This document shows, piece by piece, positions 8,089-17,369 of a DNA stretch of 64,000 bases (its first letter is position 1; every line of letters starts with the position of its first letter). Source of the DNA: an uncultured Spirochaeta sp. (lineage in GTDB: Bacteria > Spirochaetota > Spirochaetia > DSM-27196 > Alkalispirochaetaceae); assembly GCA_913030605.1 (NCBI GenBank), contig CAJWEZ010000006.1, positions 30,639 through 94,638 of the forward strand, in the 5' to 3' direction. Position numbers and translations under genes: made by a program. The notes beneath the pieces were generated by a model, which had not been told where the DNA came from, did no database searches, and worked only from the letters and a program-made list of their open reading frames with translations.

Positions 8089-9822
8089 ATGTCGACACAC
8101 TCTCAGGTTTCAAGCAAGGCTGCCGCCCGGGCGTATCTGGCGCCGCACACGATTCGCGTTCGCCGGCAGCAGGCGATCGCCAAGGGCGTCATCTGGGCCG
8201 CGGCGGGGGTCACGATCCTCACGCTGGTGCTCATCGTGGGTTATATCCTCTTCAACGGCTTCTACACCCGGAAGGTGCAGGATTTCCCCGTGACACCCTA
8301 CGTGGAAGAGCGCGTTCCGATCGCCGAAGACGGCACGACGATGTCCATCGTGGTGGAACGCTCCATGCGTATCCGGGATATCACATTCCCCAAACTCGAG
8401 GAGATCTACACCGGTCGCCTGCCGTTCCTCGGGTACCTCACAACCCAGAACCGGCAGACCACGGCGGTCGTCTACGACGGAGATGGGTTCGCCGCCAAGG
8501 CGGAGGCGTTTGTGCTGTCGGAGGGGCGCACCTTCGATTTCTACGGTGACGACGTGACCTACGCCGGGTCGGCGGAGGAGATTCAGTCGATCCTGGCGGA
8601 AAACGACGGCACGATCGCCCTCGTTCCGTCGGAGATGGCGGAGGGGCTGCGGCACGGGAAAGTGATCGGCCTCCTGCAGAGTACCGTCATCGTGAATCCG
8701 GAGATCCTTCAGCTGCAGGGCGGCCGCCGATTGGACCACCTCAAGCTGGGGCAGGTTGCGGATCTCATCTCCGGGGCGGCGCCGGCGTGGAGTGACGTCG
8801 GCGGTCCCGGGATCGTGGTGCAGGAACAGGATCTGCAGAACAACATCCCCGGCGTCTACGACCCGCTTCCGGCGGTGCCGGTGGTGCCGGCGAACCCCGA
8901 CGCGCTGTGGGCGTATTTTGACGATGTCTACGACGACGCCTCCGACGCGCCGATCCGGGAAAACGCCGTCACCGCCGACGGGCTGGACGAGTACATCAAC
9001 ACGGTCATGGAAACCCCGGGCGCGATCGGCATCATACGAACCAAGGAGGCGATGGACCGCGACCTCCCGATCCTGCAGGTCGAGCGGATCACCCACTGGC
9101 TCAACCTGCGACCGCAGCTCCTGTTTCACGCCCCGAGTCGGGCCGGCGCCGTCGGGGGCCTGAGCTACATCATCATCAACACGCTCGCGATGGTGCTGTT
9201 CGTGATCGTCATCGCCACGCCGATCGGTGTCGCCGCGGCGATCTACCTCATCGAGTATTCGAAGCAGGGCAGGCTGGTGTACCTGCTTCGCCTCGGAACC
9301 GACACGCTCGCGGGTATTCCGTCGATCATCTTCGGGCTCTTCGGGATGGTGTTCTTTGCCCAGTTCCTCGGATTCAAGACAGGGCTCATTTCCGGAACGC
9401 TCACCCTGACGCTCATGATCCTGCCCACGGTGATCCGCACCAGCGAGGAGGCGCTCAAGTCGGTCCCCCGCGACATCCGCGATGGATCCCTGGCCCTCGG
9501 CGCAACCAAGCTGCAGACGATCTTCCGGGTCGTACTGCCGGCGGCGTCCCCGGGTATCCTCACCGGCGTCATTCTGGGCATCGGACGCGCGGTGGGCGAA
9601 ACGGCGGCGATCCTCTACACCCTCGGCAGTAACCTGGCGCTGCTCCACAGCATCAACTCGCCGATGCGGGTTCTGTCGGTGCATCTCTACATGCTGATCA
9701 GGGAGAACGTCTCCCTGCCCAACGCGTTCGCGGCGGCGACGATCCTCGTGGTCATCGTCTTCCTCGTCAATTACACCACCACCAGACTCATCGGCCGTCT
9801 CAACCGTATGGCCGGACAATAG
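8089..9822 (+). CDS. pstA: Phosphate ABC transporter permease PstA with a PstS-like insertion
   Basis: 577 residues, about twice the usual PstA length. TM1 lies at residues about 28-55; residues about 56-350 form a large extracytoplasmic domain; the other five permease helices follow from [14 protein letters not shown] (about 357), with the EAA loop at [17 protein letters not shown]. The inserted domain resembles a phosphate-binding protein: [20 protein letters not shown] parallels the motif EQVASIFTGEVTNWSEFGG of the PstS encoded two genes upstream, and [13 protein letters not shown] parallels TPYAIGYASLNV. The pore therefore carries its own solute-binding-like domain on the first loop. The motif alignment is direct; its function is inference. 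Confidence 0.92.
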   Translation: MSTHSQVSSKAAARAYLAPHTIRVRRQQAIAKGVIWAAAGVTILTLVLIVGYILFNGFYTRKVQDFPVTPYVEERVPIAEDGTTMSIVVERSMRIRDITFPKLEEIYTGRLPFLGYLTTQNRQTTAVVYDGDGFAAKAEAFVLSEGRTFDFYGDDVTYAGSAEEIQSILAENDGTIALVPSEMAEGLRHGKVIGLLQSTVIVNPEILQLQGGRRLDHLKLGQVADLISGAAPAWSDVGGPGIVVQEQDLQNNIPGVYDPLPAVPVVPANPDALWAYFDDVYDDASDAPIRENAVTADGLDEYINTVMETPGAIGIIRTKEAMDRDLPILQVERITHWLNLRPQLLFHAPSRAGAVGGLSYIIINTLAMVLFVIVIATPIGVAAAIYLIEYSKQGRLVYLLRLGTDTLAGIPSIIFGLFGMVFFAQFLGFKTGLISGTLTLTLMILPTVIRTSEEALKSVPRDIRDGSLALGATKLQTIFRVVLPAASPGILTGVILGIGRAVGETAAILYTLGSNLALLHSINSPMRVLSVHLYMLIRENVSLPNAFAAATILVVIVFLVNYTTTRLIGRLNRMAGQ

Positions 9823-9841
9823 GAGCATCAGGAGCACACGC

Positions 9842-10612
9842 ATGAGCGACAACACGGCAACCGAAACCAAGATCCGCGTTGAGAACCTCGATCTGTTCTA
9901 CGGCGACTTTCAGGCGCTGGAGTCCGTGAGCCTGGACATCAACTCCCGGGAGGCCACGGCGCTGATCGGGCCGTCGGGCTGCGGAAAATCGACCTTTCTC
10001 CGCGTTCTCAACCGCATGAACGACGTCATCGATGGCGTCACGATTACCGGTCAGGTCACCTACAACGGTCAGGACATCTACCGCGATTTCGACGTGATCG
10101 AACTGCGCAAGCGCATCGGTATGGTATTCCAGAAACCCAACCCGTTCCCGATGTCGATCTACGACAACGTGGCCTACGGTCCCCGCATCCACGGCATGAA
10201 GAACAAGAGCCGGCTGAACGAGATCGTGGAGCAGAGCCTGAAACAGGCGGCGCTCTGGGATGAGGCCAAGGATCGCCTGCACAAGCCGGCGCTGGGGCTG
10301 TCCGGAGGGCAGCAGCAGCGGCTGTGTATCGCCCGGGCGATCGCCGTCGAACCGGACGTCATCCTCATGGACGAACCGACCAGCGCGCTGGATCCGATTT
10401 CGACCTCCAAGATCGAGGATCTCGTCTCGGAGCTCAAGAACAACTACACGATCGTGATCGTGACCCACAACATGCAGCAGGCGGGGCGCGTCTCCGACCA
10501 GACCGCGTTTTTCTACCAGGGTGTTATCATCGAGTCGGGGCTCACCAAGGATATCTTCTTCAATCCCAAAGAAGAGCGAACCGAGGCGTACATTTCCGGC
10601 CGCTTCGGTTGA
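9842..10612 (+). CDS. pstB: Phosphate ABC transporter ATPase PstB
   Basis: A 256-residue ABC ATPase with Walker [11 protein letters not shown]-loop FQKPNPFP (the PstB-type PNPFP motif), signature LSGGQQQRL, Walker [13 protein letters not shown] and the switch His in [10 protein letters not shown]. It energises PstCA. It begins with a short [14 protein letters not shown] stretch after the ATG at 9842. phoU follows 23 bp downstream. Confidence 0.97.
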   Translation: MSDNTATETKIRVENLDLFYGDFQALESVSLDINSREATALIGPSGCGKSTFLRVLNRMNDVIDGVTITGQVTYNGQDIYRDFDVIELRKRIGMVFQKPNPFPMSIYDNVAYGPRIHGMKNKSRLNEIVEQSLKQAALWDEAKDRLHKPALGLSGGQQQRLCIARAIAVEPDVILMDEPTSALDPISTSKIEDLVSELKNNYTIVIVTHNMQQAGRVSDQTAFFYQGVIIESGLTKDIFFNPKEERTEAYISGRFG

Positions 10613-10635
10613 GGCTTCCGACGAAGGAACAGACT

Positions 10636-11298
10636 ATGGACGTACGACACCATTTTCAGGAACAGCTTCACGAGATGTATCAGGCCGTCCTCCGCATGGG
10701 AACCCTGGTGGAGGAGGCGCTGCAAAAGGCGCTCACGGCGGTTACCAACGACGACCGGGATCTGGCGGAGACGGTCAAGCGCGAAGACGACAAGATCGAC
10801 GCGCTGCAGTTCGAGATCGACCGTCGCTGTACCGAGATGATCGCCACCGAACAGCCCGTGGCCACGGACCTTCGGGAGATACTGGTGGCGATGAAGATCG
10901 CCTCGGACCTCGAGCGCATCGGCGATCATGCCCGCCATCTGGTGCGGGTCATGGACGAACTCACCGACGCCGCCTTTCGCGGGACCCTGCCGCGGTTTCG
11001 CGAAATGACGGAGATGGGAATCGGAATGGTGCACGATTCGATCACCGCCTACGTAAACCACGATCCGGAGAGCGCGCGGAACGTTGCCCGCCGCGATGAC
11101 CAGATCGATGAGATGCACCGGGCGATGTACCAGACGCTCATCGGGATCATCAAGGACAACCCCGATCGGACCGAAGAGGGGACCGCGCTGATCTTTCTCA
11201 ACCGTTTCCTGGAGCGACTCGGCGACCACGTGGCCAACATGTGCGAGTGGATCGTGTACGCCAAGTCCGGCTATCACCAGGAACTCAACAAACTGTAA
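10636..11298 (+). CDS. phoU: Phosphate signalling protein PhoU
   Basis: A 220-residue all-helical protein with two PhoU repeats, each carrying the acidic metal-binding E/D-x-x-x-D motif (KREDDKIDALQFEID, then RRDDQIDEMHRAMYQ). PhoU links the Pst transporter to the PhoR/PhoB two-component system and lowers Pho activity when phosphate is plentiful. I chose the ATG at 10636 (MDVRHHFQEQLHEMYQ), which follows GAAGGAA. phoB starts 14 bp downstream. Confidence 0.95.
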   Translation: MDVRHHFQEQLHEMYQAVLRMGTLVEEALQKALTAVTNDDRDLAETVKREDDKIDALQFEIDRRCTEMIATEQPVATDLREILVAMKIASDLERIGDHARHLVRVMDELTDAAFRGTLPRFREMTEMGIGMVHDSITAYVNHDPESARNVARRDDQIDEMHRAMYQTLIGIIKDNPDRTEEGTALIFLNRFLERLGDHVANMCEWIVYAKSGYHQELNKL

Positions 11299-11312
11299 CG
11301 GATGGGGTGCAC

Positions 11313-12005
11313 ATGAGTCGGGACGTAATCCTTGTCGTTGATGACGAGGTCGATATTCAGGAGCTGATCCGCTACAACCTGAAAAAGGACGGGTTCGCCG
11401 TACAGGCGGTGGGTACCGGCGAGGACGCCCTTGCGGCGGCGACCGATCTGCGGCCGGACGCGATCATCCTCGATCTCATGCTTCCGGGCATCGACGGAAC
11501 CGAGGTATGCCGCCGGCTCAAGTCGGACAGTGCAACTCGCGGCATTCCCGTGGTGATGCTCACCGCAAAGTCGGAGGACGCCGACATCGTGGCGGGGTTG
11601 GAGATCGGCGCCGATGATTACGTCACCAAGCCGTTCAGCCCGAAGGTGCTTATCGCCCGGGTTCGGGCGGCGATCCGGAAGAAGCGCGATCCCGACCAGC
11701 CCGCGGGGGTGGAAAAGCTGAACGCCCACGGAATCACCATGGATCTCACGCGCTACGAGGTACACTGCGACGATCGCGAGGTGACGCTGTCCGCGACGGA
11801 GTTCTCGATCCTCGAGTTCCTGATGTACAACCCCGGGTGGGTGTTCTCTCGCAACAAGATCATCGATGCCGTGAGGGGCAAGGACTACCCGGTCACGGAA
11901 CGGTCGGTTGACGTGCAGATTCTGGGACTGCGAAAGAAACTCGGCGAGCACGGGAAGTTCATCGAGACCGTCCGCGGGGTGGGGTACCGTCTCAAGGCGG
12001 TGTAG
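11313..12005 (+). CDS. phoB: PhoB-type response regulator
   Basis: A 230-residue OmpR/PhoB response regulator. The receiver domain (residues 1-120) shows acidic residues VVDDE, the phospho-accepting Asp in AIILDLMLPG, and the K of VTKPFSP. The C-terminal winged helix (about 130-230) shows LSATEFSILEFLMYNPGWVFSR and TVRGVGYRLK. It is the last gene of the pst operon and the obvious reader of the 11-bp-phased Pho boxes upstream. No PhoR-like kinase lies next to it. Shortly after the stop is an inverted repeat, GCGCCGGC/GCCGGCGC (12007-12030), without a T-run. Confidence 0.94.
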   Translation: MSRDVILVVDDEVDIQELIRYNLKKDGFAVQAVGTGEDALAAATDLRPDAIILDLMLPGIDGTEVCRRLKSDSATRGIPVVMLTAKSEDADIVAGLEIGADDYVTKPFSPKVLIARVRAAIRKKRDPDQPAGVEKLNAHGITMDLTRYEVHCDDREVTLSATEFSILEFLMYNPGWVFSRNKIIDAVRGKDYPVTERSVDVQILGLRKKLGEHGKFIETVRGVGYRLKAV

Positions 12006-12063
12006 CGCGCCGGCAGGCGTCAGCCGGCGCTGCCGGGCGCGTGCACCGTTCTCGGGTTCTGCT

Positions 12064-12507
12064 CTACAGCGTACCGGCGCGCAGATCGCGGCAGAACTGC
12101 GCAACCTGCGTCCGAATCTGGTCACGGATCGGACGAATGTACGCCAGTTTCTCCTCGAGCGTCCCGGTCGCCTTCGACGGATCCGGAAAAGGCCAGTGGA
12201 GCCGCTTTTTCTCCGCCGGGAAGATCGGACAGCGTTCCGCCGCCTCGGGATCGCACACCGCAATCACATAGTCGAAGCGGTAGCCCTGGTCGTGCAGATC
12301 AAAGGCACTGCGGGTCTGCTTGCCGGTGATGTCGATCCCATCCTCCTTCAGCAGTTCCACCACCACCGGATTCAGGGTACCCGGCTCGATCCCGGCGCTC
12401 ATCACCTCGACCTCGTTGCCGCACTCCGCGCGCAGGTACTCCTCGGTCATCTGGCTCCTGGCGCTGTTGTGGATACAGATCGCCAGAACACGGGTCTTCT
12501 CACTCAT
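12064..12507 (-). CDS. arsC: Arsenate reductase, LMW-phosphatase (thioredoxin-coupled) type
   Basis: A 147-residue arsenate reductase of the low-molecular-weight protein tyrosine phosphatase fold. The P-loop CIHNSARSQM gives the CX5R active site (Cys-11), and the resolving Cys pair is placed in the AVCDPEAAERCPIF segment, where a C-x(n)-C pair is expected. It reduces arsenate to arsenite using thioredoxin. Its start overlaps the stop of the upstream ArsR-ArsC fusion gene by 4 bp, so the two are translationally coupled. No ArsB or Acr3 pump is adjacent. Confidence 0.93.
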   Translation of the reverse strand: MSEKTRVLAICIHNSARSQMTEEYLRAECGNEVEVMSAGIEPGTLNPVVVELLKEDGIDITGKQTRSAFDLHDQGYRFDYVIAVCDPEAAERCPIFPAEKKRLHWPFPDPSKATGTLEEKLAYIRPIRDQIRTQVAQFCRDLRAGTL

Positions 12508-13355
12508 CGCTGGTGCTCCTTTCGGTATCGCTCTGCAAACCGTTTCACGGTCTCACGAATCCGGTCGCGAACCTCGCGGGTCTGCGCAAGGATCTCCTCG
12601 TCGCTTCCGGTAAACTGCCCGGGGTCCGGAAACGGCCAGTTGAGGCGCCGGACCGGTCCCGGGAACACGGGACAGCCCTCCTCCGCCTCGCGGCTGCAGA
12701 CGGTCACCACAGTGGTGTAGGTCCTCCCGGCCCGGTAGAGGTCGAACACGCTCTGCGGCATGTTGTCGGAGATGTCGAATCCCTCCTCCTGCATGACCCG
12801 CACCACGTACGGGTTGAGCGTTCCCGGAGTGAGCCCCGCGCTTTCCACTTCGAAGAGGTCGCCGGCGAAGTGGCGCAGATAGGCCTCCGCCATCTGGCTG
12901 CGGGCGGTGTTGTGCACGCAGATGAACAGGACCTTCCGTTTCTCGTCCTTCGCCAAGCGATTCCTCCTCGTCTTGTAGCCATCGGGGGCGTAACCGGCCG
13001 TGTAGGTCACGGTGCACTCGTTTCCGCGTCGCAAATCAAGTCGCCACCGCAGTCGATCGTCGTCCACCGCGAAGGGCTCCGTAGCGCCGTCCACCGACTC
13101 CACCAGGGGAAACAGGTGCTCGGTCGTGTCGCTCGCCCGCGGGGCGTTGAAGCGAAGCTTGCCCCGTCTCTCCTCGGTCACCAGGCCCGCCTCGACCAGC
13201 TGCGACAGCGCCCGCGACACCGCGTACTGCGGCTTTCGCACGATATCCACGAGCTCCGCCACGCACAGCGGCGTACCCGCCCGGAGCAGGATGCGCAGAA
13301 TCCGCAATCGAGTCTCATCGGCGACCGCGTTGAACGCGGCGAGGACGGTGTGCAT
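12504..13355 (-). CDS. ArsR-ArsC fusion protein
   Basis: One polypeptide of 283 residues. The N-terminal winged-helix ArsR domain covers about residues 1-95 (FNAVADETRLRILRILLRAG, recognition helix KPQYAVSRALSQLVEAGLV). A linker of about 45 residues follows, then an arsenate reductase of the LMW-phosphatase type (CVHNTARSQMAEAYLRH, then VTVCSREAEEGCPVFPG). It couples sensing and reduction of arsenate and is followed by a second, free-standing arsC. I start it at the ATG at 13355; an in-frame ATG at 13376 adds seven residues but lies inside the promoter/operator. A consensus promoter ends 9 nt before the ATG, and there is no Shine-Dalgarno, so it may be leaderless. Confidence 0.9.
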   Translation of the reverse strand: MHTVLAAFNAVADETRLRILRILLRAGTPLCVAELVDIVRKPQYAVSRALSQLVEAGLVTEERRGKLRFNAPRASDTTEHLFPLVESVDGATEPFAVDDDRLRWRLDLRRGNECTVTYTAGYAPDGYKTRRNRLAKDEKRKVLFICVHNTARSQMAEAYLRHFAGDLFEVESAGLTPGTLNPYVVRVMQEEGFDISDNMPQSVFDLYRAGRTYTTVVTVCSREAEEGCPVFPGPVRRLNWPFPDPGQFTGSDEEILAQTREVRDRIRETVKRFAERYRKEHQR

Positions 13356-13393
13356 AACATATGCATTTGATTGCATATGTTATCGCGTGTCAA
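13354..13393 (-). promoter_or_regulatory. Promoter with perfect ArsR operator palindrome
   Basis: On the minus strand TTGACA (13393-13388), a 17-bp spacer and TCAAAT (13370-13365) form a promoter. A perfect inverted repeat, ATAACATATGCA-N6-TGCATATGTTAT, covers 13354-13383, spanning the spacer, the -10, the predicted start of transcription and the start codon. This placement supports autorepression by the ArsR domain of the fusion protein. Confidence 0.85.
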
Positions 13394-13490
13394 GTGTGCG
13401 GTGGGGCCACGGATTCCGCCTGACGCGTCTCGCCGCGCCTTGCCGTTCCCCGCGATCGTTGGTACCTATGGAGGCAAGGAGTGACAGATC

Positions 13491-14348
13491 ATGCGCATTG
13501 GATTCGTTGGAACGGGACTCATGGGTTCGCGGATGGCGGCACACCTGGTGTCGCCGGAGCACGAGCTCTTTGTATACAACCGCACGCGGTCGAAGACCGC
13601 CGGTCTGGAGGCGCAGGGGGCAACGGTCTGCGAGAGCCCGGCGGATGTGGCCTCCCGGGTGGAGGTGCTGTTTTCCATGCTGAGCGATCCCGATGCGGTG
13701 CAGGCGGCGGCGCTTGGCACCGATGGCTTCCTGGACGCCCTTCCCGGGGGCGCGACCTGGGTCGACTGCAGTACGGTCCATCCGGAGTTCTCCCGTCGTA
13801 TGGCGGCCGCTGCAACTGAGCGTGGCGTGAGGTGTATAGACGCCCCCGTCGCCGGAACGCTGGTGCCGGCAGAGAAGGGTGAACTCCTGATCCTGGCCGG
13901 CGGAGACACCGATGCGCTCCGTCGTGTGCAGCCCCTGCTGGACCGTATGGGGCGGAAAACGGTCCACGTGGGCGGCAACGGTCAGGGTACGGCCATGAAG
14001 ATGGTGATCAATACGATGCTCGCGCAGAGCATGGTTGCGTTCTCCGAGGCCACCAAGCTGGGCGAGTCGCTCGGGATCGAGCGCGAGGCGCTTCTGAACG
14101 GGCTCATCGGCGGTGCCGTGACGGCGCCCTACCTGGCCGGCAAACGCGACAACTTTACCGCCGGGCAGTACGAGCCGGCGTTCCCGCTGAAACACATGAC
14201 CAAGGACCTGCACCTGGCGCTCTTGTCGGCGTACCAGGCCGGGGTGGCGCTTCCCGCCACCGCCGCTGCCGGTCAGCTGTTTGCCGCCGCCCGCGAACAC
14301 GGCCGGGGCGACGAGGACTTCTCCGCGCTCTTCGACGACATCCGGTAG
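13491..14348 (+). CDS. Beta-hydroxyacid dehydrogenase family oxidoreductase (GLYR/HIBADH type)
   Basis: A 285-residue NAD(P)-dependent dehydrogenase of the 3-hydroxyisobutyrate / 6-phosphogluconate superfamily. The Rossmann loop is GFVGTGLMGSRMAAHL, and NRTRSK follows strand 2, which favours NADP(H). The substrate motif is DAPVAGTLVPAEKGEL, and the catalytic Lys lies in GNGQGTAMKMVINTM. Members reduce glyoxylate or succinic semialdehyde or oxidise 3-hydroxyisobutyrate; the exact substrate is not resolved. The ATG at 13491 follows GGAGGCAAGGAG. The Tag gene begins 21 bp downstream. Confidence 0.88.
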   Translation: MRIGFVGTGLMGSRMAAHLVSPEHELFVYNRTRSKTAGLEAQGATVCESPADVASRVEVLFSMLSDPDAVQAAALGTDGFLDALPGGATWVDCSTVHPEFSRRMAAAATERGVRCIDAPVAGTLVPAEKGELLILAGGDTDALRRVQPLLDRMGRKTVHVGGNGQGTAMKMVINTMLAQSMVAFSEATKLGESLGIEREALLNGLIGGAVTAPYLAGKRDNFTAGQYEPAFPLKHMTKDLHLALLSAYQAGVALPATAAAGQLFAAAREHGRGDEDFSALFDDIR

Positions 14349-14369
14349 CCCGGGGAACGAGGCGACGAT

Positions 14370-14933
14370 ATGTCCTACTGTTCCGCGATTGAAGCGATGC
14401 CGGAGCCACGCCGGTCTCTCCACGCCCGTTACCACGACGAGGCGTACGGGTTTCCGGTAGACAGCGACAACGGACTCTTCTGCCGCCTGGTGCTGGAGAT
14501 CAACCAGGCGGGGCTGAGCTGGGAGACGATCCTGAAGAAGGAAGAGAACTTTCGCACGGCGTACGACGGATTCGACATCGATACGGTCGCCGCATACGAC
14601 GACGTGGATCGGGAGCGCCTCCTGTCAGACGCCGGGATTGTGCGCAACCGCCTCAAGGTCAACGCGGCGATCGAGAACGCGAAGACGATTCAGCGCCTTC
14701 AGCGAGAGTACGGTTCCTTCGACGCGTGGCTCGATCACCATTATCCCCGGACGCGGGACAAGTGGGCCCGCCTGTTCCGGAAGACGTTTCGTTTCACCGG
14801 CGGCGAGATCGTCAACGAGTTTCTCATGAGTATCGGGTTTCTGCCGGGCGCCCACGACCCCGATTGTCCGGTATACGCAGAGATTCTGAAGCATCGGCCG
14901 CGCTGGCTGGACGCGCCGTCGCCGACGCAATGA
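14370..14933 (+). CDS. tag: DNA-3-methyladenine glycosylase I
   Basis: A 187-residue Tag-type base-excision glycosylase that removes 3-methyladenine from DNA. Visible: Cys-4, the motif ARYHDEAYGFPVDSDNGLF, QAGLSWETILKKEENFR and the zinc site SIGFLPGAHDPDCPVY. The Tag zinc-binding set (Cys-4, His near residue 22, and the His and Cys of AHDPDC) is complete. The last 110 bp overlap the 3' end of the convergent ATP-grasp gene. Confidence 0.93.
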   Translation: MSYCSAIEAMPEPRRSLHARYHDEAYGFPVDSDNGLFCRLVLEINQAGLSWETILKKEENFRTAYDGFDIDTVAAYDDVDRERLLSDAGIVRNRLKVNAAIENAKTIQRLQREYGSFDAWLDHHYPRTRDKWARLFRKTFRFTGGEIVNEFLMSIGFLPGAHDPDCPVYAEILKHRPRWLDAPSPTQ

Positions 14934-15876
14934 TCTCGCCGATGAGTTCCCAATACGACATTCCCACTCCGGTGCAGATGATCGGCAGGTCGGAGTGCTC
15001 CGGGTGGAGGCCGGCGAGGGGGTTCACCTCCATGAAGGTCGCGACGCCGGCCCCGTCCAGGCGAACGTCCACGCGACCCGCGTCGCGGCATCCCAGCCCT
15101 CGCCAGGCGCGCAGGGCCAGCTCCGCCGCCGCCTCCGCATCCCGGTCCGTCGCGATCCGGTAGGTGACCCGTTCCTCGCACTCCTCTTTGTTGCGGTAGG
15201 AGTAGACCGAGCCCTCAGCCGAGGGGCCCAACAGGATTTCCAGAACCCCCACAACCCGGGCGGCGTCGGCCGTACCCACAAGCCCCACGGTAAACTCGCG
15301 TCCCGGGAGGAACTGCTCCACCAGCGCCGGCTGGCGGAAGCGACTCAATATCTCCCGACACTGCGTCGCCAGCTCCTCAGGGGTGCGGACGATCGAACGC
15401 GGCGAGATCCCCTTCCCCGTTCCCTCACGGACCGGCTTCACGAAGAGCGGGAACGGGATGTTTACCGTCTCGATGCCAGCGGGTGTCGCGACCACGGCGA
15501 AATCCGCGGTGTGGATTCCGAAGGACCGAACCACCTGACTGGTCATCGCCTTGTTCAGGGTCAGCGAGAGAACGAGGGGATCGGAAAACGTGTAGGGGAT
15601 TCCAAACAGGTCGAGGATCGCCGGCACCTGCGCTTCGCGGCCGACACCGTGGAGTCCCTCGGCGATGTTGAACACCAGGTCCCACGTGTCTCCGCGTGCC
15701 AGCCGCTCCACCAGTTGGCGACCGTTCCCGATCCGGTCGGGACGGTGCCCGATCTCGGTCAGGGCTCCGGCGATCGCCTCCACTGTGGCGGGGCGGTCAA
15801 ACTCCGCCGTCTCCTCCTCATCGTACCCGAGGGCCAGGTAGTCGTCGCGGAGGTCGTAGGTGATGCCGACGGTCAT
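14824..15876 (-). CDS. ATP-grasp ligase, D-Ala-D-Ala ligase-like
   Basis: A 350-residue ATP-grasp enzyme. The central ATP-binding segment reads PLFVKPVREGTGKGISPRS, followed by LVEQFLPGREFTVGLVG, and the metal-binding end reads TFMEVNPLAGLHPEHSDLP. The fold resembles D-alanine-D-alanine ligase, but many such proteins ligate other amino acids. The ATG overlaps the stop of the lysine 2,3-aminomutase gene by 4 bp, so the enzymes are produced together; a natural inference is that the ligase uses beta-lysine or a derivative. Its 3' end overlaps tag by 110 bp tail to tail. The product is unknown. Confidence 0.85.
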   Translation of the reverse strand: MTVGITYDLRDDYLALGYDEEETAEFDRPATVEAIAGALTEIGHRPDRIGNGRQLVERLARGDTWDLVFNIAEGLHGVGREAQVPAILDLFGIPYTFSDPLVLSLTLNKAMTSQVVRSFGIHTADFAVVATPAGIETVNIPFPLFVKPVREGTGKGISPRSIVRTPEELATQCREILSRFRQPALVEQFLPGREFTVGLVGTADAARVVGVLEILLGPSAEGSVYSYRNKEECEERVTYRIATDRDAEAAAELALRAWRGLGCRDAGRVDVRLDGAGVATFMEVNPLAGLHPEHSDLPIICTGVGMSYWELIGEIIASATARPASAADASESLRIPDNRGRGRPAETRYS

Positions 15877-17276
15877 CGGAGCCGCCGTGCCCGACGGGGG
15901 CGGTCAGCGGTATCGGCGCGTCCCGGCGTGTCGGGATAGACGCACGTCTGACCGCGGTAGTTCCGCAGAACGAGTCCATCGTCGTTCCAGGATCGTACAT
16001 ACTGCGGCAGAAGCGGAATCTTTCCACCGCCGCCGGGGGCGTCGATGACAAAGTGAGGCACCGCGTAGCCGGAGGTATGCCCCCGGAGGCCCTCGATGAT
16101 CGCCAGTCCCCGCGACACCGGCGTCCGGAAATGAGCGGACCCCGGTACCGGGTCGCACTGGTAGAGGTAGTAGGGTCGCACACGACAGGTGAGTAGCGCC
16201 TGGTTCAGCCGGGTCATCGTCTCGACGTCGTCGTTGATGCCCCGCAGCAGCACCGTCTGGCTTCCCATCGGGATGCCGGCGTCGGCAAGGAGTGCGGTTG
16301 CAGCCCGCATTTCCGGGGTGATTTCCCGGGGGTGCGTCACGTGGATACTCATCCACACCGGATGGAACCGTCGGATCGTCTCCAGCAGTGCCGGTGTTAT
16401 GCGTTGCGGGAGAACGACCGGTACCTTGGTGCCGATGCGGAGTATTTCCACGTGCGGGATCGCCCGCAGGCGCTCAAGGAGTGACGCCAGGGTCGTGTCG
16501 GGAAGGGTGAGGGGATCGCCGCCGGAGAGCAGTACGTCCCGGACCTCGGTGTGAGCGGCGATGTACGCGATGGCGGCATCCCAGTGACCGTGGCCGGCGG
16601 GACTCACGCCGGATGCCGTCGTCCGGGGCTGCGACTTTCCAACGACCCGGGAGCGGGTGCAGTAGCGGCAGTACACGGCACAGGAGTATGTGGTGAGGAA
16701 GAGCACTCGGTCCGGATAGCGGTGCACGAGACCCGGTACGACCATGTCGTGCTCCTCCGCCAGGGGGTCCGGATCCTCGCCGGGGAACAGGTCGCGCTCC
16801 GCCGCCACCGGCACCACCGATCGCCGGATCGGGTCCTCCGGATCATCGGGGTCGATCAGCGAGGCGTAGTACGGCGTGATCGCCACCGGAAGCGGCGAAG
16901 TGGGGTTCGGCACACCCGACGCGTCGGTCGCGTTCCACGCGAACAGCGCTCCACGCTCCTCCGGAGAAAGCGCAAGCATTTCCGCCAGAAGGCGCGGCGA
17001 AACGATGCGGTTCCGCAGCTGCCAGCGCCAGTCATTCCACGCGCCAACGGACGTCCCCGGGAACCAGCGGCGCATGAAACGCCGGGCCTCCGGACGGACG
17101 CTCCCTGCGACACCGGGGCAACGAGTGCGTGCATTCGCTGTGGGAATGTGAACGAAGGCGGCGGAGGCCGCCGACCGGTGGGGGTGGGCCTCGGCGGCTG
17201 CGCCGGGAGGCTCCTCCGGTTCATCGGGTTCGTCGACCCGAGTATCCCGAAGGTCGGGACAATCCAGTACGTTCAA
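15873..17276 (-). CDS. Lysine 2,3-aminomutase (radical SAM, KamA family)
   Basis: A 467-residue radical SAM / PLP enzyme that interconverts L-lysine and beta-lysine. The radical SAM triad is CAVYCRYC. The PLP lysine is in DAPGGGGKIPLLPQY. The acidic residues that hold lysine in the clostridial enzyme are both present, in YYLYQCDPVPG and FVIDAPGGGGK, as is the carboxylate Arg context HRYPDRVLFLTT; this favours lysine over other substrates. About 60 N-terminal residues are an uncharged, low-complexity extension. The downstream partner is an ATP-grasp ligase rather than the acetyltransferase found in Nepsilon-acetyl-beta-lysine operons. Confidence 0.9.
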   Translation of the reverse strand: MNVLDCPDLRDTRVDEPDEPEEPPGAAAEAHPHRSAASAAFVHIPTANARTRCPGVAGSVRPEARRFMRRWFPGTSVGAWNDWRWQLRNRIVSPRLLAEMLALSPEERGALFAWNATDASGVPNPTSPLPVAITPYYASLIDPDDPEDPIRRSVVPVAAERDLFPGEDPDPLAEEHDMVVPGLVHRYPDRVLFLTTYSCAVYCRYCTRSRVVGKSQPRTTASGVSPAGHGHWDAAIAYIAAHTEVRDVLLSGGDPLTLPDTTLASLLERLRAIPHVEILRIGTKVPVVLPQRITPALLETIRRFHPVWMSIHVTHPREITPEMRAATALLADAGIPMGSQTVLLRGINDDVETMTRLNQALLTCRVRPYYLYQCDPVPGSAHFRTPVSRGLAIIEGLRGHTSGYAVPHFVIDAPGGGGKIPLLPQYVRSWNDDGLVLRNYRGQTCVYPDTPGRADTADRPRRARRLR

Positions 17277-17369
17277 TCAACGATCTCCTCTGATCGCCAA
17301 CCAGGATGAGTCAATAATGCGAATTCCTGCGGGGAAGTCAATCTTTTTTTTCCGCAGAATCGAACCCGA

